DNA of 5,594 bases from Actinomycetes bacterium (GTDB lineage: Bacteria > Actinomycetota > Acidimicrobiia > Acidimicrobiales > Ilumatobacteraceae): positions 1 through 5,594 of the forward strand of contig JAEZFY010000284.1 of NCBI GenBank assembly GCA_023417265.1, written 5' to 3'. The first letter of the stretch is position 1; every line of letters begins with the position of its first letter. The position numbers and the translations under genes were made by a program. The notes under the pieces are model-generated. The model searched no databases and had not been told where the DNA came from. It was given only the letters and a program-made list of their open reading frames with translations. Shown here in pieces: positions 1 to 5,594 of this stretch.

Positions 1-527
1 CTCGTCGGCGGTGGCCTTACGGCGCACGCGGGTGGCCGCCTTGTGCTTGTCGGCCTGCACGTCGCCGGCGGCCTCGCGGACCGAACGGCGGCTCTTCGGG
101 CCGCGCACCGGGGTGCGCGCCACGAAGACCCAACCGACGTTCGGAACCGGCTTTCCACCGACCAGACGGCCCTCGTCGAACAGCCACGGGAACTCGCCGT
201 GGAACTCCTGGAACGAGTCGTTCGACAAGATCCCGGCGCCCGACTTGTGGGCGATGTTGAGCACGAATGCGTCGCCGCGGCCAACCGCCCCGGCCGGCGG
301 GGCGACGACTTCGTTGTTGGCGACCGCAGCGTCGAACTCCTTGACTTCCTTGGCGTCGATGCGGTGCCCGAACGTGGCATCGACGACCACCGTCACGACC
401 ACGCCCGGGTTGTCCTCGAGGAACGCCAGGACGGCTTCGTTGAGCTGCTTGAGGCTTGGTGCGTTGCGGCCCTCGGTGGCGATGTTCGAGCCGTCGACGA
501 CGAAATGCGTGGGCTTGCTGCGAGTGC

Positions 528-531
<4 letters not shown>
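1..531 (-). CDS. NYN/PIN-domain ribonuclease, Regnase (Zc3h12a)-like, with basic C-terminal tail; 3' end off the window
   Basis: Seen: an open frame of 177 codons from GTG at 531 to the left edge with no stop. The protein opens MSTRSKPTHFVVDGSNIATE. It has a PIN/NYN core with four well-placed acidic residues: D13 in VVDGSN, D51 in VVVDATFGH, D87 in GRGDAF and D105 in ILSNDSF. The stretch GAGILSNDSFQEF, followed by FPWLFDEGRL, matches the pattern of the Zc3h12a-like NYN RNase family (DDRF...IVSND..RDL...ERLL in animal Regnase-1). From about residue 138 the chain turns strongly basic (Arg/Lys/Ala, to at least residue 177), possibly an RNA-binding tail. Family knowledge: such acidic residues bind Mg2+ and cut single-stranded RNA. 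Inferred: a cytoplasmic, metal-dependent endoribonuclease; its substrate is unknown. The GTG start is chosen because it overlaps the kgd stop, and the protein's conserved VVDGSN strand follows at the usual short distance. No Shine-Dalgarno is seen, so translation probably depends on kgd. The family call is good; the biological role is not known. Confidence 0.82.
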
Positions 532-4208
<3,677 letters not shown>

Positions 4209-4216
4209 GCGGTGCA

Positions 4217-4222
4217 AGGGTA
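4217..4222 (-). promoter_or_regulatory. Possible -10 element (TACCCT) for a leaderless kgd transcript
   Basis: Reading the minus strand, TACCCT fits the actinobacterial TANNNT -10 pattern and ends 8 bases before the chosen GTG start at 4208. That spacing would put transcription start at or within a base or two of the start codon. No Shine-Dalgarno precedes the GTG, which agrees with a leaderless message. No good -35 hexamer is seen at 17-18 bases upstream. This is a pattern match only. Confidence 0.3.
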
Positions 4223-4224
4223 CT

Positions 4225-4248
4225 GTCACGAGCTCGTCACACACGTGT
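4225..4248. other. Paired short palindromes and direct repeat in the kgd/lipoprotein intergenic region
   Basis: The 227-bp gap between the divergent genes (4209-4435) holds a perfect 10-bp palindrome ACGAGCTCGT (4228-4237) and a perfect 8-bp palindrome ACACGTGT (4241-4248). GTCAC also occurs twice as a direct repeat, at 4225 and 4236, exactly 11 bp apart, one helical turn. The cluster lies immediately upstream of the proposed kgd -10 element, where a repressor or activator could bind. Short GC-rich palindromes arise often by chance in such DNA. The rest of the gap shows no gene or RNA I can recognise. Confidence 0.3.
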
Positions 4249-4423
4249 CGCCTGCTCGCCGCCACGGTGGTACCGCCACCACCCTGCACCCCACCGCACG
4301 TGCACCGAGCGCGGGGCGGTTGTCGAGCTCGCCCGCGAGCGCCTGGAGGCTCAGCGTGCGCGAGCGACGGGCGGTGGCGAGCCCCCGGTCCGATTTTGTC
4401 GGGTACCGGACAGACCGATCTGG

Positions 4424-4429
4424 CACGAT
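4424..4429 (+). promoter_or_regulatory. Weak -10-like element (CACGAT) before the lipoprotein gene
   Basis: CACGAT keeps the key A at position 2 and T at position 6 of a -10 hexamer and ends 6 bases before the ATG at 4436, the distance expected for a leaderless transcript. The first base is not T and no matching -35 is seen at normal spacing; a TTGTCG at 4396 is 22 bases away. There is also no clear Shine-Dalgarno, only GATGGCGAC before the ATG. Confidence 0.2.
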
Positions 4430-4435
4430 GGCGAC

Positions 4436-5452
4436 ATGCACACTTCGTCTCTCGCACCTCGACGCGCCCGTCGCGCCCGTCGCGCCCGTCGCGCCGGCCG
4501 CCTGGCCGCGCTCGCCGGCGCCGCGTTGTTGACCCTCACCGGATGCCTCCAAGCCGACCTCGGCGTCACGCTCAACGACGACGAGTCGGGCGTGTTCACG
4601 GTCCGCACCGTCATCAACCGGGCCCAGTTCGCGGAGATGGAGGAAATGTTCGGCGGGATGATGGGCGAGACCGATCCCGGGGCCGACGCCGCCCCGGAAG
4701 ATCCGTGCGCCGACATGCTCGACGACGACATGTCGGCCGACGAGCTCCCGCCCGGCGCCCAGGTCGAGCCGATCAACGACGGCGACTGGTGCGGGGCGCG
4801 GGCGACGATTCCGTTCGCGACCCTCGAGGAGTTCGCCGAGATCGCGGCCGACTTCGAGGACTCGTCCGACGACGGCGACACGAGCCTCGGCGCCCCCTCG
4901 ATCACCAAGACCGACGGCGGCTACCGCTTCACCGTCTCGGGCCTGGCGATGTCCGACGAGGGCATGGGTCTCGGCGAAGGCGAAGAGGGTATGGAGGAGT
5001 TCGGGGCGATGATCGAGCAGTTCGTCAAGGACATGCGGATCTCCTACGACGTGCGCCTCCCGGGCAATCCGGTCGACCACAACGCCGACGCCGTTGACGG
5101 CAACCGGTTCCAGTGGACGCTCGAGTGGGGCGACACGCGCACCGAGCTGTTCGCCGAGACCGGCGCCGGCGAGCCCGACGGCAGCAGCGACACCGGCGAG
5201 ATCAGCGACACCCCGGCGGCGCCCGGCAACGACGGTGCGTCCGGCGAGGCCGCGCCCGGAGCGGTCGGTGGTGATGACGACGAGGACGACGACTCGTCGC
5301 TCTTGTGGCTGTGGATCCTGCTCGGCGTGGTCGCCGTGGCGGCGATCGCCGGCTTCGTGATCTACAAGAACAAGCAGTCCAAGCCTGGCCCCGGCGCCCC
5401 GCTGCCGCCGCCCGGCCAGCCGAGCCCGGGCTGGAACCCGCCCGCCCAGTAA
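4436..5452 (+). CDS. LppM-like lipoprotein with a C-terminal transmembrane helix and proline-rich tail
   Basis: A 338-residue envelope protein. Seen: a lipoprotein signal peptide with an Arg-rich n-region (residues 9-22), a hydrophobic core (LAALAGAALLTL) and the lipobox LTGC with the lipidated Cys at 37. The extracytoplasmic domain is about 38-240; it begins LQADLGVTLNDDESGVFTVR and later has RISYDVRLPGNPVDHNADA followed by VDGNRFQWTLEW. This layout (beta-rich start after the Cys, late P-G..V..N...V-G-N..W segment) resembles the actinobacterial LppM domain; the match is from memory of the family pattern and moderate. Cys91 and Cys119 could form a disulfide. Residues 241-288 are a Gly/Ala/Asp linker ending in an acidic run, then a membrane helix (289-310, LLWLWILLGVVAVAAIAGFV), KNK as a positive stop, and a Pro-rich cytoplasmic tail. 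Mycobacterial LppM is linked to host interaction and lipid-like binding; no such role can be inferred here. ATG 4436 is chosen because the signal peptide starts there; the frame is open further upstream but without family sense. It is transcribed divergently from kgd. Confidence 0.9.
   Translation: MHTSSLAPRRARRARRARRAGRLAALAGAALLTLTGCLQADLGVTLNDDESGVFTVRTVINRAQFAEMEEMFGGMMGETDPGADAAPEDPCADMLDDDMSADELPPGAQVEPINDGDWCGARATIPFATLEEFAEIAADFEDSSDDGDTSLGAPSITKTDGGYRFTVSGLAMSDEGMGLGEGEEGMEEFGAMIEQFVKDMRISYDVRLPGNPVDHNADAVDGNRFQWTLEWGDTRTELFAETGAGEPDGSSDTGEISDTPAAPGNDGASGEAAPGAVGGDDDEDDDSSLLWLWILLGVVAVAAIAGFVIYKNKQSKPGPGAPLPPPGQPSPGWNPPAQ
4460..4495 (+). repeat. 9-bp tandem repeat encoding (Arg-Arg-Ala)4 in the signal-peptide n-region
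   Basis: Four consecutive 9-bp units, the first CGACGCGCC and the next three identical CGTCGCGCC, encode RRA repeated four times (residues 9-20). The three identical copies point to recent slippage duplication. The effect is an unusually long and basic n-region. Twin arginines are present, but the usual Tat pattern (S/T-R-R-x-F-L-K) is not, so Sec export is more likely. Confidence 0.9.
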
Positions 5453-5466
5453 CCGCTCGACGGTGC

Positions 5467-5594
5467 TCAGCGTGGCTGTGGTTCCCCCGGGAGCCACAGC
5501 CACGCGGCCGACGCCTCGCCCAGCCGGTCGGCCGTCAGGGGGACGATCAAGCGCTCGGCGGTCGCCGGGGCGCGGCCCATCCCGGTCGCCGCGT
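5467..5594 (-). CDS. 3' end of an unrecognised convergent gene
   Basis: An open frame enters from the right edge and ends at TGA (5469-5467). The visible 41 residues include GMGRAPATAERLIVPLTADR and end AAWLWLPGEPQPR. About 38 of 41 codons end in G or C, and the second position is the least GC-rich, which is the coding pattern of this genome. The alternative frame beginning at the first base of the minus strand is broken by a TGA. I do not recognise a family from this tail, and a start codon cannot be assigned; the one visible ATG (5580-5578) is probably internal. Convergent with the lipoprotein gene, with only 14 bp between the two stop codons. Coding status is inferred from composition and position only. 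Confidence 0.55.
   Translation of the reverse strand, partial: AATGMGRAPATAERLIVPLTADRLGEASAAWLWLPGEPQPR
5470..5505 (+). terminator. Strong hairpin 18 bp downstream of the lipoprotein stop, probable terminator
   Basis: GCGTGGCTGTGG (5470-5481) is perfectly complementary to CCACAGCCACGC (5494-5505), a 12-bp stem. The inner bases extend it with a T-G wobble and three more pairs (5483-5485 with 5490-5492), leaving a 4-base loop. No T tract follows on either strand, as is common for intrinsic terminators in high-GC actinobacteria. Its position just after the lipoprotein TAA suggests termination of that gene. Being symmetric, it could also act on the convergent gene, whose final codons it contains. 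Confidence 0.7.

Noticed and set aside
4388..4411. Inverted repeat GTCCG ... CGGAC upstream of the lipoprotein gene
   Set aside because: The arms are only 5 bp with a 14-bp gap, which is expected by chance in this GC-rich DNA.
4209..4457. Extension of kgd upstream to ATG 4457 (83 more residues)
   Set aside because: The extra residues are Arg/Cys/Gly/Pro-rich, unlike any Kgd N-terminus, and would overlap the divergent lipoprotein start. The family-conserved start begins just before SSPFG.
4226..5503. 425-codon minus-strand open frame opposite the lipoprotein gene
   Set aside because: The plus-strand frame has a proper signal peptide, lipobox and membrane helix. The minus frame has no recognisable domain and is a GC-composition shadow.

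Overview
The window is high-GC DNA with almost every third codon position G or C. It suggests an actinobacterium. The strongest evidence is the central gene, a single-chain E2-E1 2-oxoglutarate decarboxylase/dehydrogenase (Kgd/OdhA/SucA type), a domain fusion known from Actinobacteria. Acidic surface proteins and apparently leaderless GTG/ATG starts fit that group. My guess is an Acidimicrobiia-like lineage (Ilumatobacter relatives), but the window alone cannot prove the class.

Layout, left to right. (1) 1-531, minus strand: a gene cut by the left edge, encoding a small NYN/PIN-type ribonuclease of the Regnase (Zc3h12a-like) family with a very basic tail. Its GTG start overlaps the kgd stop codon in a GTGA junction. 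(2) 528-4208, minus strand: kgd, complete, about 1226 residues. It has the actinobacterial N-terminal helix, an Ala-Pro linker, an E2-like acyltransferase domain without a lipoyl domain, and a full thiamine-diphosphate E1 region. (3) 4209-4435: a 227-bp divergent intergenic region with short palindromes and weak -10-like elements just before both start codons. (4) 4436-5452, plus strand: a 338-residue lipoprotein resembling the LppM family, with an Arg-rich signal peptide, lipobox Cys37, a low-complexity acidic linker, a C-terminal membrane helix and a proline-rich tail. (5) 5470-5505: a perfect 12-bp hairpin, a probable terminator. (6) 5467-5594, minus strand: the 3' end of a convergent, unrecognised gene whose last codons lie inside that hairpin.

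How the genes relate: kgd is a TCA-cycle entry/branch enzyme that converts 2-oxoglutarate and works with a lipoyl-bearing E2 (AceF/DlaT) encoded elsewhere. The RNase gene is probably co-transcribed and translationally coupled to it. The lipoprotein is divergent and belongs to the cell envelope; no functional link to kgd is evident. No mobile element, CRISPR array, tRNA or rRNA was seen. I did not find a convincing new biological system. The most unusual points are the kgd-RNase coupling, the double-anchored lipoprotein, and the terminator embedded in a neighbouring coding region.
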